DNA of 64,000 bases from an uncultured Tolumonas sp. (lineage in GTDB: Bacteria > Pseudomonadota > Gammaproteobacteria > Enterobacterales > Aeromonadaceae). The notes under the pieces were generated by a model, which was not told the DNA's origin, ran no database searches, and saw nothing but the letters and a program-made list of their open reading frames with translations. Of the stretch, positions 16,297 to 25,310 are shown one piece after another. The stretch lies in NCBI RefSeq assembly GCF_963556105.2, contig NZ_OY829944.1, positions 2,267,501 to 2,331,500 of the forward strand, given 5' to 3'. How positions within the stretch are numbered: the first letter of the stretch is position 1; each line of letters begins with the position of its first letter. Made by a program: the position numbers and the translations under genes.

Positions 16297-18780
16297 ATGA
16301 AATTACTGGCAAACGTTCTTCTGGCGATAATCTGTTTCTTTGTTTCTCCGTTATATGCCGCAAACCCCTTCCCTGATCCAAATACCGTGCAATGGTGGCA
16401 ATCGGCATATCGTTATTCGCAAAAAGGCTGGATCAACCTGCATATTGAAGGTGCACCCTACGAACGGGGGCTCCAGCATGGCCGACTACTTGCCCCTGAA
16501 ATTGCTGATTATGCACAAGCACTGGCTAAATTTACTGATCCGGAAGCACCAGTTAAAACATGGGAAAAAACTCGACGCGTAGTCAATATCTTGTTTCTGA
16601 ATGGCTTTACGCAAGAGCAGCAAACAGAGATGAAAGGTATCGCTGATGGGGCTTCCGCCGCTGGAGCCCGATTTAATAACCGCCCATTAGATGTTACCGA
16701 TATCGCGATTCTCAATTTATCTAATGAACTGGATGAACTGGAAGATGCATTAGCTATCACACCTGTCAGCGAACAAAACAAACCTTCTGCAAAAGTATCC
16801 CAATCGGCATCCGTACGTAAATTTGGTGGCCCGATTCGTTGCAATGCTTTTGCTGCTGTGGGGCCAGCCACTAAAGATGGCAAGATCGTGTTTGGCCACA
16901 TCACCATGTTCTCTCTTTATCCGGCTACGTTTTATAACGTATGGGTGGATGTAAAACCCAGCAAAGGCCATCATTTCGTTATGCAAACTACCCCAGGCGG
17001 CATCCAAAGTGGTATGGATTATTCAATTAATGATGCCGGCATTATGCTCAGTGAAACATCAGTCAATCAGACAAAATTTGATTCTAAAGGTATTCCTCTT
17101 GCAGCAAGAATCAGACAAGCACAGCAATATGCCAGTAGTATTGAAGAAGCTACCGCAATATTAACAAATAAAAATAATGGGTTAGCGACTGCCGAATGGA
17201 TTTTGGCTGATGTTAAACGCAATGAAATCGCTTTGCTTACGCTGGGAACACATAAAAGCAAACTCTACCGCAGCAGTAAAAAGGAATGGATTGCCGGTGC
17301 CGAAGGATTTTACTGGAGCAACAACAATACAAAAGATCTGGATATACGATTAGAAACGATATCCAGCGTTAATGATCGCCCCTCTCCAGTTGCAGCCTTT
17401 AAGCCTGAGCAGCGCGATGGTGTTTGGCTGAAAATGTATGATCAGTACAAAGGCAAGATTGATGCTGACTTTGCGCATAAGCTTTTGACCACACCAGAAA
17501 TCGTAGTATCAGTTGCTGTCGATGCCAAATACACCACCAGTGATATGGCGAATCAATTAACAACCTGGGCAACCTTTGGACCGCCTTTAGGTGCCGTGCG
17601 TTATCCATCCACTGATGATCAGCATGATTTTCCGAATATAAAACCATTGATCAGTAATCCGTGGACCATATTGCATTCCGATACACCACCTAAGACTGCA
17701 ACGACATTAACTAACGCCATCGACCTGCATAACCCGAAAAATCCAGTGTTGCCACCTCCGGCACCGGAAATGTCTGAACCTGATACTAAACCTGCATGGC
17801 ACGGTACATTACTGCCTAAAACAGATGCCGATATCTGGTTAACCACCGCGTTTGCTAACTACGAACGGATCGTTGCTCTTGAAAAAACCTGGCGGCATCA
17901 GAAACAAGATCAACAACTGACGAAAAATGAGCAAAATCATTTAGATGTGAAATTATTCTATTATCGTTCACTGTATGATTTGAGTGCACGCGCAGGGCTT
18001 GATTTTCCTTTAGCTGAAACAAAAATGAATTTTCGTGACGATAAATGGTATGACATAGTCGCAGGCAAAGGCGTATTACTGCTCGCTAATTTGCGTAACC
18101 AGTTAGGTAAAGACGATTTCGACCGATTGATGGACAAGTTTGGTCGGGCGCAGGCGGGAAAAGAAGTTTCAACCGCACAATTTCAAACCTATTTAGAAAA
18201 CGAGACCCACAAAAATTTATCCTCTTTTTTTGATCTCTGGATAAAAAACAAAGGGTTGCCTAATGCTAGTGGTTCACCGTTTGCTATTTTTACCTTTGAC
18301 TCAGAATTAGATCATTCTTTAATTGTCTATGGCACACAAGATGATCAGGAAGCTAACCAGGAAGCAGCTAAGAATCTGCAGCAAGCGCTGAAACGCCGTA
18401 AACATAATGCGTTTGTTCCAATTAAGGCTGACACTGAAATCAGTGAAGAAGATCTGAAATCGCATCATTTGGTGTTGATTGGTGGCCCTTATAGTAATCG
18501 TGTATTAGCGCGCTTTAACAAAGAATTCCCCGTAACCTTTGGTGCAGCCTCATTTCAAGCGAATGGACATACTTATGCTCACCCAGAAAGTGGCTTAGTC
18601 ATGGCTGGCGACAATCCGCAAAATCGTCGCTTCTCACTGGTTGCTGTTGCCGGTTTAAGTGCATTGGCAACGCTCAGTATTACCCAGGAATTTGCTGAAG
18701 GTACATTACCTAATGCACCTGTCGTGTTATTACCAAACAATCAGGCGACTGTTGAATACGTAGCACCTGCTTCATTGTAA
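16297..18780 (+). CDS. Secreted C45/phospholipase-B-like hydrolase with M1-like C-terminal region
   Basis: 827 residues from MKLLANVL, which begins a signal peptide ending near LYA-ANPF. Residues about 40-480 are an N-terminal-nucleophile hydrolase of the C45 acyltransferase/phospholipase-B-like type: ERGLQHGRLL, then GGPIRCNAF with C182 as the likely nucleophile released by self-cleavage, and YSINDAGIMLSET. Residues about 560-660 (GVLLLANLRNQLGKDDF, FFDLWIKNKGLP) resemble the helical end of M1 aminopeptidases. A final alpha/beta part holds LVLIGGPYSNRVLARFNK. Substrate may be an acyl amide or lipid; it acts in the periplasm or outside. The gene stands alone, with 9 bases to the convergent exporter. 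Confidence 0.78.
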   Translation: MKLLANVLLAIICFFVSPLYAANPFPDPNTVQWWQSAYRYSQKGWINLHIEGAPYERGLQHGRLLAPEIADYAQALAKFTDPEAPVKTWEKTRRVVNILFLNGFTQEQQTEMKGIADGASAAGARFNNRPLDVTDIAILNLSNELDELEDALAITPVSEQNKPSAKVSQSASVRKFGGPIRCNAFAAVGPATKDGKIVFGHITMFSLYPATFYNVWVDVKPSKGHHFVMQTTPGGIQSGMDYSINDAGIMLSETSVNQTKFDSKGIPLAARIRQAQQYASSIEEATAILTNKNNGLATAEWILADVKRNEIALLTLGTHKSKLYRSSKKEWIAGAEGFYWSNNNTKDLDIRLETISSVNDRPSPVAAFKPEQRDGVWLKMYDQYKGKIDADFAHKLLTTPEIVVSVAVDAKYTTSDMANQLTTWATFGPPLGAVRYPSTDDQHDFPNIKPLISNPWTILHSDTPPKTATTLTNAIDLHNPKNPVLPPPAPEMSEPDTKPAWHGTLLPKTDADIWLTTAFANYERIVALEKTWRHQKQDQQLTKNEQNHLDVKLFYYRSLYDLSARAGLDFPLAETKMNFRDDKWYDIVAGKGVLLLANLRNQLGKDDFDRLMDKFGRAQAGKEVSTAQFQTYLENETHKNLSSFFDLWIKNKGLPNASGSPFAIFTFDSELDHSLIVYGTQDDQEANQEAAKNLQQALKRRKHNAFVPIKADTEISEEDLKSHHLVLIGGPYSNRVLARFNKEFPVTFGAASFQANGHTYAHPESGLVMAGDNPQNRRFSLVAVAGLSALATLSITQEFAEGTLPNAPVVLLPNNQATVEYVAPASL

Positions 18781-18789
18781 TAAACCATG

Positions 18790-19569
18790 CTATTCAACTA
18801 ATGTTGGATAGAGTTTGGCGGCAATAAATATAAAAACAATAAACACCGCACTGAGTACAGAAAAATTCAGAAACAAGCTATGCGAGCCTTGTGTACCGTC
18901 GATCATAAGCATACGTAATGCATCAACCAGGTAAGTCAGCGGGTTGATACTCGCGATAGCTCTGAGCCAATCCGGCATCAAAGATAAAGGATAGATCGCA
19001 TTACTCGCAAAAAAGAGCGGCATAGTCAGCACTTGTCCTATCCCCATGAATCGCTCCCGCGTTTTGACGACACAAGCAATAATTAACGAGAATGTTGAAA
19101 AAACAGCTGAGCCAAGTACTACACCTGAGAGCACACCCACTATTGCGATGGGGTCATAGCGAATAGGAATATTCATTATAAACGCAATCAGATAGATGAT
19201 CGCAGCCTGAACCATGCCTCTGACACCTGCTGATATCGCCTTACCAAATACCAGCGCACCTCGCGGACTTGGGCTAACCAGCAGTTTATGAATAACCCCA
19301 AGATCACGCTCCCAAATAACAGCGATGCCATAGAAAATAGCGGCAAATAGTACACTTTGTGCCAATATGCCTGGTGTCATAAAGGCCAGATAACTGACGT
19401 TGCCAATAGTAATACCACGCACCCGACTAAAAACCTGCCCGAATACGGCTAACCATAATGCTGGCTGTATCGCCCGAGAAAACAACTCAGTGGGATCACG
19501 AAACAGTTTTCTCAGCTCCATTTCCGCAATCGCAAAACTAGCAGTGATAAAGTCCATAAATCTGTTCAT
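18790..19569 (-). CDS. ABC-2 type exporter permease (DrrB/NodJ-like)
   Basis: A 259-residue membrane protein with about six hydrophobic segments and the ABC-2 signature near residue 175-205 (SNAIYPLSLMPDWLRAIASINPLTYLVDALR). Its ATG overlaps the stop of the ATPase gene (ATGA), so the two are coupled. Such pairs export drugs or lipids. The substrate is not indicated by any neighbour. Confidence 0.92.
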   Translation of the reverse strand: MNRFMDFITASFAIAEMELRKLFRDPTELFSRAIQPALWLAVFGQVFSRVRGITIGNVSYLAFMTPGILAQSVLFAAIFYGIAVIWERDLGVIHKLLVSPSPRGALVFGKAISAGVRGMVQAAIIYLIAFIMNIPIRYDPIAIVGVLSGVVLGSAVFSTFSLIIACVVKTRERFMGIGQVLTMPLFFASNAIYPLSLMPDWLRAIASINPLTYLVDALRMLMIDGTQGSHSLFLNFSVLSAVFIVFIFIAAKLYPTLVE

Positions 19570-20399
19570 CCCAGTCGTTTCGCTGTCAGACGTGTTTGTT
19601 TGGCGTTACGATATCCACCGCTTTCCTCAATATCCCCCTCACTAAAATGAGCAAATACATCTGTCATGGTCGCTTCCGGGCTCACGGCAGCTTTAAGCTT
19701 TGCGGGTGTATCACAGGCCGCTAATTTTCCCTGATGCAAGATGGCAACAATGTCACAAAGTTCATCCACTTCATCCATAAAATGAGTGGTCATCAAAATT
19801 GTCATGCCATATTCGTGATTTAACGCCTGTAGCCGCTCCCAGACACTCAAACAAGCCATTGGGTCTAAGCCTATCGTTGGCTCATCAAGAAATAATATTT
19901 CTGGACGATGTAGCATGGCTTGTGCAATTTCCAGTCGTCGGATCATGCCGCCGGAGTATTTCTTGACGAGCTGATCAGCATGATCAGTTAACCCCATATA
20001 ATGCAAGGCTTCTGCTATCCGAGGTTTCTGCTCAGTGCGAGGAATACCGTATAATTTGGCAGATAAGGTGAGATTTTCGAACCCAGTCAATGCCCCATCA
20101 GCAGAAAGTAATTGCGGGACATAACCAATCCGTTTTCGGACCTCAGAGGGCGCGTGGACGATATCAAAACCAGCGACACGAGCTGTGCCGTCAGAAGGTT
20201 TAAGTAATGTAGTTAACATTTTGATGAGTGTGCTTTTGCCGGCACCATTCGGCCCTAACAAGCCAAATATCCCACCATACGGCACAGCAAGATCAACCCG
20301 ATCCACTGCCGTGAAAATATTAAATCGGCGTGTTAATTGGCTCGTCTCAATTGCATAAGAACTTGCAATATACTGAGAGGTGTCTGGCTTACTATTCAT
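19566..20399 (-). CDS. ABC exporter ATP-binding protein (DrrA-like)
   Basis: 277 residues from the ATG at 20397-20399; two GTG codons just upstream (20409-20411, 20406-20408) are alternatives because the ribosome site spacing is poor. Walker A is GPNGAGKST, the signature is YSGGMIRRLEIAQ, Walker B is ILFLDEPTIGLD and the switch histidine is in TTHFMDEVDEL. It pairs with the overlapping permease. A 17-bp palindrome lies just upstream. Confidence 0.92.
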   Translation of the reverse strand: MNSKPDTSQYIASSYAIETSQLTRRFNIFTAVDRVDLAVPYGGIFGLLGPNGAGKSTLIKMLTTLLKPSDGTARVAGFDIVHAPSEVRKRIGYVPQLLSADGALTGFENLTLSAKLYGIPRTEQKPRIAEALHYMGLTDHADQLVKKYSGGMIRRLEIAQAMLHRPEILFLDEPTIGLDPMACLSVWERLQALNHEYGMTILMTTHFMDEVDELCDIVAILHQGKLAACDTPAKLKAAVSPEATMTDVFAHFSEGDIEESGGYRNAKQTRLTAKRLG

Positions 20400-20429
20400 C
20401 CGCCCCACCACAGTTCAATTTTATCTAAC

Positions 20430-20446
20430 ACTATAATTATTATAGT
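20430..20446. promoter_or_regulatory. Palindromic promoter/operator of the exporter operon
   Basis: ACTATAAT-T-ATTATAGT, 8-bp arms around one base, 31 bases upstream of the ATPase ATG. It contains TATAAT on both strands, so it may be a -10 box overlapped by an operator. No regulator gene lies next to it. Confidence 0.45.
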
Positions 20447-20520
20447 AGTTCATAAATTTGAACTTTAGGCGGTCTATCTATTCGGACAGCCGGTTTCCAC
20501 TGTCCAAAATCTTCCAATTG

Positions 20521-20811
20521 TTATTCTTGTTCAATATTCTCAGTGTTCTTTTTGCGCGCACGTTTTACCACTGCAGCTCCTTTTACTGCCGGTGCCAATG
20601 CAGCTGTCACGGCTTCGCCATGTTTCACCAGATGAATGGCCAGGTCTTCCGTCTGTTTCTCGGTTAACTCCAGACCTGAAGATTCGATAATAGGCATTAC
20701 CTTTTCCGCTGCGTCCAGCATCAGATCGTAGGCTTTAGCTGCCAGCTCATCAGTGGTGCGCATCTTTTCTTCCCCTTTTGAATTCAGTACGACAAATTCA
20801 ATTTTGATCAT
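20521..20811 (-). CDS. Small hypothetical protein, helical
   Basis: 96 residues from ATG 20809-20811 (GGAG 7 bases upstream), or 80 residues from the ATG at 20763, which also has a good GGGGAAG site. The core is amphipathic helix (AAKAYDLMLDAAEKVMPIIES, TEKQTEDLAIHLVKHGEAV) followed by a basic tail (VKRARKKNTENIEQE). No signal or membrane segment is convincing. I do not recognise it. Two competing starts with good ribosome sites make it probably real. Confidence 0.6.
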   Translation of the reverse strand: MIKIEFVVLNSKGEEKMRTTDELAAKAYDLMLDAAEKVMPIIESSGLELTEKQTEDLAIHLVKHGEAVTAALAPAVKGAAVVKRARKKNTENIEQE

Positions 20812-21018
20812 GATTTTTCTCCAGCATTAAGCCGATGGATTTTAGGTATAAATTTTTAGTCACAAGATATACTGTATATATATACACTATTAATATCAAA
20901 TTTGCATCATTATCTCCTTTTGTGATTTTTCTCATAGATTTCAGCTGTAACAAAGAATGTAACCGGTTTCTTTAGTAGGCTGAGTTATAAATGATTGAGC
21001 GAATGGAGTTCCAAAATA

Positions 21019-21579
21019 ATGTCAAAAACGCAGCGCGAATTAATGGTGGCTGGCGAATATTATAATGCGGCAGATCCTGAACTTTCGGATGCGCGTCATG
21101 CATCAGCAGATCTGCAATTTAAGATCAACAGCACGTTGCCTTCAGATAAAACACAAATGACGCTGCTGTTTCGTCAATTGATTGGTTCTTATGGCGATAG
21201 TTTCTATATCACACCACCATTTCATTGTGATTATGGTTTTAACATCACGCTTGGTGAACGTTTCTATGCCAATTTCGGTTGTACTATTCTGGATGTGGCG
21301 CCGGTAACCATTGGTGATGACGTGATGTTTGGCCCCTCCGTGCAGGTCGTAACAGCCACTCATCCGCTTGACTCCACCGCCCGTATCAGCGGTTTGGAAT
21401 ATGCGAAACCGATCAAAATTGGTTCCAAAACATGGTTGGGGGCTGGTGTCATTGTTTGCCCCGGCGTCACGATTGGCGAAGGCTGCGTGATCGGTGCCGG
21501 CAGCGTGGTTGTTAAAGATATTCCAGACTATTCCATTGCCGTGGGCAATCCATGCAGAGTGATCAAATCGACCACCTAA
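21019..21579 (+). CDS. Sugar O-acetyltransferase (maltose/galactoside type)
   Basis: 186 residues from ATG 21019 with GGAG about 10 bases upstream. The N-terminus has the family helix (MVAGEYYNAADPELSDAR), and the rest is a left-handed beta-helix of hexapeptide repeats (FYANFGCTILDVAPVTIGDDVMF..., VIVCPGVTIGEGCVIGAGS). The catalytic histidine is in TATHPLD. It acetylates maltose, glucose or galactosides with acetyl-CoA. It converges on the LacI regulator with only 5 bases between, so it may not belong to the sucrose operon. Confidence 0.93.
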   Translation: MSKTQRELMVAGEYYNAADPELSDARHASADLQFKINSTLPSDKTQMTLLFRQLIGSYGDSFYITPPFHCDYGFNITLGERFYANFGCTILDVAPVTIGDDVMFGPSVQVVTATHPLDSTARISGLEYAKPIKIGSKTWLGAGVIVCPGVTIGEGCVIGAGSVVVKDIPDYSIAVGNPCRVIKSTT

Positions 21580-21584
21580 TTTCC

Positions 21585-22601
21585 TTACAGTACACGTTTA
21601 ATCAACTTTACAGAGCTATTCCGCAACACTAAGCGCGGAGACAGGATCAGATGATGTGTGTCATTTTCGAGTTCATTATGCTCGATTAAACGCATCATCT
21701 CCTGAAACCCTAAACGGCCAATTTCTTTAATAGGTTGCGCGACACTGCTGATGTTCATAACCTGCGCAATCAGTATGTTATCAAATCCAACCACCAGCAC
21801 ATCTTCCGGCACGCGATAACCTCGTGACTGCAATACCTCAATGACCAACTGAGCCGAAACGTCGTTAAATACGAAAATAGCAGAAAACGGTAATACTGCA
21901 TGCTGATCGAGATATGCGCTAAATCGGGCTGATAATTCTGGAGCGGAGACATCCGGCGTATCAATAATGCGTTCTGCCGGTAATGGGATACGTAAGTCGG
22001 ATAATTTGTTGCGGAAACCGGTGAATTTTTGCTCTGCTTCATCAGCAGGCCCTAAATATCCGATTTGGGTGTGTCCCATGCTGCTTAAATGTTCGGCGAC
22101 TTGCGCACCACCTTCCGCATGATCAACGGCAACACTGGTTAGTTCAGGATGAAGTTGTGTCAATGACACCACGGGGAATGGTTGCTGATTCAGCAATGCA
22201 ATATGTTCAGGTTTGCTTGAGCTGGGCACGATGAACAGGCCATCAATCTTTTGTTGTTTACAGATATTCAAAAGCGAGAGTTCACGCTGCATTTCACCGC
22301 GTGAGTTATAAACCAACAACGAACGACCAAGATATTGCACTTCCTGTTCAACAATATCTAACAGTTCAGAAAAATACGGGTTAGAGAGTGTGGGCAGAAT
22401 GATAGCGAACAGCCCCTGCGGTTTTACTTCCGTCCGGCGAGGTTTTAGCGGTTGTTTCACATAGACATAGTCCAGTTCTTTTACAATTGCCCGAACACGG
22501 TCTGCCGTCTCTTCTGATACTTTGCCTTTGTTATTCAGAACTCTGGAAATGGTGGCAATCGATACCCCTGCCAGCTCTGCAACATCTCTTATTGTCGTCA
22601 T
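21585..22601 (-). CDS. LacI-family regulator of the sucrose genes
   Basis: 338 residues from ATG 22599-22601, which gives the standard start MTTIRDVAELAGVSIATISRVL. The helix-turn-helix is followed by the hinge (residues about 45-60) and a periplasmic-binding-like sugar domain. It is the last gene on the strand carrying the ATPase, invertase, permeases and binding protein, so it very likely represses this operon and the divergent scrK (inference from position). A perfect 14-bp inverted repeat lies 30 bases upstream of its start. Confidence 0.9.
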   Translation of the reverse strand: MTTIRDVAELAGVSIATISRVLNNKGKVSEETADRVRAIVKELDYVYVKQPLKPRRTEVKPQGLFAIILPTLSNPYFSELLDIVEQEVQYLGRSLLVYNSRGEMQRELSLLNICKQQKIDGLFIVPSSSKPEHIALLNQQPFPVVSLTQLHPELTSVAVDHAEGGAQVAEHLSSMGHTQIGYLGPADEAEQKFTGFRNKLSDLRIPLPAERIIDTPDVSAPELSARFSAYLDQHAVLPFSAIFVFNDVSAQLVIEVLQSRGYRVPEDVLVVGFDNILIAQVMNISSVAQPIKEIGRLGFQEMMRLIEHNELENDTHHLILSPRLVLRNSSVKLIKRVL

Positions 22602-22630
22602 AATTCTGTGCCACTGCTGTTTTATCTGAT

Positions 22631-22691
22631 AGTACGTAATATGCCAAAGCAACGTCACTCGTTTCTTCGTTTTATCAGCATATTACGTACT
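22631..22691. repeat. 14-bp perfect inverted repeat, 33-base spacer
   Basis: AGTACGTAATATGC (22631-22644) and GCATATTACGTACT (22678-22691) fill the short gap between the ATPase gene and the LacI gene. It could be paired operator half-elements or an mRNA stem that insulates the regulator from the operon. No T-tract follows. Confidence 0.7.
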
Positions 22692-22697
22692 GTGCGA

Positions 22698-23825
22698 TCA
22701 CATTGTTGCCAGCATTTTCGCTACCTGCGGCGACTTTTTCTGTTGTAATAAACTTAGACCTGTTTTGGTATCAAATAGATGCACATGCTCCAGCTGGAAA
22801 CTGACCGGCATGGTTTTGCCACGTGGAATGATATGCCCACCATCTGTCACAACAACAACCTGATCTTCACCAGCATACTGGGTATAGGCAAAGGTTGTAC
22901 CGCCCAATGCTTCAACCACATCGACTTTCAGTGAAATACCGACATCCCCCGTCATCTCGACCAGCAGGTGTTCAGGTCGAATACCGAGCAGCAACACATC
23001 ACCTGCTGTAACAGGATGATCTGTCTGCAAACTAAACTCTTCACCACCAGATAGTTTGAACCATGCGGTATTTTCCTCGGCCTTCAACACTTCGGCATTC
23101 AGAAAATTCATCCGCGGGGAACCGATAAAGCCAGCCACAAACTGGTTTTGCGGATTATGATAGAGCTCCAGCGGTGCGCCGACCTGCTCAACACGACCAT
23201 CACGTAACACAACAATCTTATCGGCCATAGTCATGGCTTCGACCTGGTCATGCGTTACATAAACCATGGTGTTACCCAGCTGTTCATGTAGTTTGGAAAT
23301 TTCGACTCGCATCTGCACACGCAGCTCTGCATCCAGATTCGACAGCGGTTCATCAAACAGGAACACCTTCGGGTTACGCACGATGGTCCGGCCAATCGCC
23401 ACACGCTGCCGCTGACCACCAGAAAGCTGTTTCGGCAGCCGATCCAGCAGATGATCCAGTTTCAGAATGCGGGAGGCTTCGCTCACGCGCAGTTCAATTT
23501 CAGCTTTGCTTTTCTTCGCCAGACGCAGACCAAAACTCATGTTCTCCCGCACTGTCATGTGCGGATAGAGCGCATAAGACTGGAACACCATGGCAATACC
23601 GCGATCCGAAGGCGACACATCATTTACGGTCTGCTCATCAATGACGACTTCTCCGTCAGAGATGGTTTCCAGACCAGCAATCATGCGTAACAACGTTGAT
23701 TTACCACAACCTGACGGGCCAACGAACACCACAAATTCCCCGTGTTTGATATCCAGATCGACACCATGGATAGTCTGTACCTCGCCAAAACGCTTAACGA
23801 CTTTATTCAGTTTTAAATCAGCCAC
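22698..23825 (-). CDS. Sugar ABC importer ATPase (MsmK/UgpC-like)
   Basis: 375 residues. The start is GTG (GTG GCT GAT) with AAGGA 8 bases upstream. Walker A is GPSGCGKST, the signature LSGGQRQRVAIGR, and Walker B VFLFDEPLSNLDAELR. A C-terminal TOBE/regulatory domain (residues about 235-375) is typical of the CUT1 sugar importers. It energises the two permeases encoded upstream on the same strand. Confidence 0.94.
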   Translation of the reverse strand: MADLKLNKVVKRFGEVQTIHGVDLDIKHGEFVVFVGPSGCGKSTLLRMIAGLETISDGEVVIDEQTVNDVSPSDRGIAMVFQSYALYPHMTVRENMSFGLRLAKKSKAEIELRVSEASRILKLDHLLDRLPKQLSGGQRQRVAIGRTIVRNPKVFLFDEPLSNLDAELRVQMRVEISKLHEQLGNTMVYVTHDQVEAMTMADKIVVLRDGRVEQVGAPLELYHNPQNQFVAGFIGSPRMNFLNAEVLKAEENTAWFKLSGGEEFSLQTDHPVTAGDVLLLGIRPEHLLVEMTGDVGISLKVDVVEALGGTTFAYTQYAGEDQVVVVTDGGHIIPRGKTMPVSFQLEHVHLFDTKTGLSLLQQKKSPQVAKMLATM

Positions 23826-23836
23826 TTATAAATTCC

Positions 23837-25291
23837 TTATGCAGTCACTTTAGCCAGATCATGTCTGTGGAAATCGCGGATAACCACTTCCCCGGCGCGC
23901 AATGATGCGACACATTGCTGCGCTGGGCCTTTATTCGGGAACACCAGATTAGTGATAGCGTAGAGACCACCATCCAGAAGCAATTCCGCAGAACAACGAT
24001 CAAGCAACAAATCGACACTCAAAGGTCGGTTTGCACCTAACTCGACAGAAAAATCGTGCGGGAAGTGTTCATCAAATTCAGCAACACCGATTTGTCCGTG
24101 ACGCTGGCAACGCAGTGTCAGCTGCCCTTTCTGTACCTTGATAGAGAGCTCCAGTTCATTCATTGGCTGTAAAACGAGCGAGCTGTTGTCTTTCAGCGCC
24201 AGCGAGAACTGCAAACGGTGGGCTTCAGACCAGTCAAAACTAAATACCGCCCCCGGAGTTACCTGTGTTTTCTCTGCGGCTGTCTCCTGATGCTGACAAA
24301 GCGCTTCCAGTTCACGGATAAACGCATGGCACAACCGGAGTCCGTCAGGCGTATCTTTCAGGGTTAGTTCCTGCGGTATCGTCATGGCGGAGCGCCAGCT
24401 TTGCGTCGGCACTTGATTGGCGTAAAGCCAGTTGCTCATCCAGCTGATGCCGATCCGGCGACCATCGGCAGCCGGAATATCCGACCAGGTTTGGGTGGCA
24501 TAAAAATCGCGGCCATAATCCAGCCAAAGCACCGTCTCAGGGGTGTTTTCATTGATGAATTGCTCGCCATCAAACTGGCCGACAAAATACTGGGTGCCAG
24601 AGCCTCCTGAGTAGGCACCGCGCTGAACCCCCACAATCAGCACCCAACGGGTTTGCTTGCTTCCCTCAACGCTGATTTCGAACAGATCCGGGCATTCCCA
24701 CGCCCGCTCATCATGTGCACCGTGTTCTTCACCAAAGAACGAACTGAACAACCAGGTTTTCGCGTCCACAGAGCGGTAAATCGCAATCTGCTGACCGACA
24801 GTGGTCAGCATGATCCAAGCTTGCGTTTGCTCGTGCCAGAACACTTTGGGATCACGAAAATCATCAAAGCCCGGATTAGCAATCACCGGATTGCCCGCAT
24901 ATTTCCTCCAGTGACGGCCATTGTCGTTGCTGTAAGCCAGCCCCTGACTTTGATTAAACAAAGTTTTGTCTGCGGTGATGGTGTAATAGGCCAGCAAGCC
25001 ATCTTTACCATCAAACAGCCCGGATTTATCCCCTTTATCCACCATTGCCGTGCCTGAAAAACAAACTCCCAGCGCATCCGGTGCCAGCGCAATTGGCAGG
25101 TGTGTCCACGACAACAGATCACGACTTACCGCATGCCCCCAGTGCATCGGCCCCCAGACGCTATCGGTCGGATGATATTGATAAAACAGGTGATACTCGC
25201 CGTCTTTGTAAACCAGACCATTCGGATCATTCAGCCAGCCAAAAGGTGGAGTAAAGTGAACCAGTGGGCGATAATATTTTTCCGCTAACAT
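23837..25291 (-). CDS. GH32 sucrose hydrolase (invertase)
   Basis: 484 residues with the GH32 catalytic set: nucleophile in WLNDPNGLVY, transition-state Asp in FRDPKVF, and acid/base Glu in WECPDLF. A C-terminal beta-sandwich follows (residues about 340-484). It has no signal peptide, so it acts in the cytoplasm. Because uptake here is by an ABC transporter and not a PTS, the substrate is probably free sucrose rather than sucrose 6-phosphate. An AGGAG site is 6 bases before the ATG. Confidence 0.94.
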   Translation of the reverse strand: MLAEKYYRPLVHFTPPFGWLNDPNGLVYKDGEYHLFYQYHPTDSVWGPMHWGHAVSRDLLSWTHLPIALAPDALGVCFSGTAMVDKGDKSGLFDGKDGLLAYYTITADKTLFNQSQGLAYSNDNGRHWRKYAGNPVIANPGFDDFRDPKVFWHEQTQAWIMLTTVGQQIAIYRSVDAKTWLFSSFFGEEHGAHDERAWECPDLFEISVEGSKQTRWVLIVGVQRGAYSGGSGTQYFVGQFDGEQFINENTPETVLWLDYGRDFYATQTWSDIPAADGRRIGISWMSNWLYANQVPTQSWRSAMTIPQELTLKDTPDGLRLCHAFIRELEALCQHQETAAEKTQVTPGAVFSFDWSEAHRLQFSLALKDNSSLVLQPMNELELSIKVQKGQLTLRCQRHGQIGVAEFDEHFPHDFSVELGANRPLSVDLLLDRCSAELLLDGGLYAITNLVFPNKGPAQQCVASLRAGEVVIRDFHRHDLAKVTA

Positions 25292-25310
25292 AACAACTCC
25301 TGTTAAAGAC

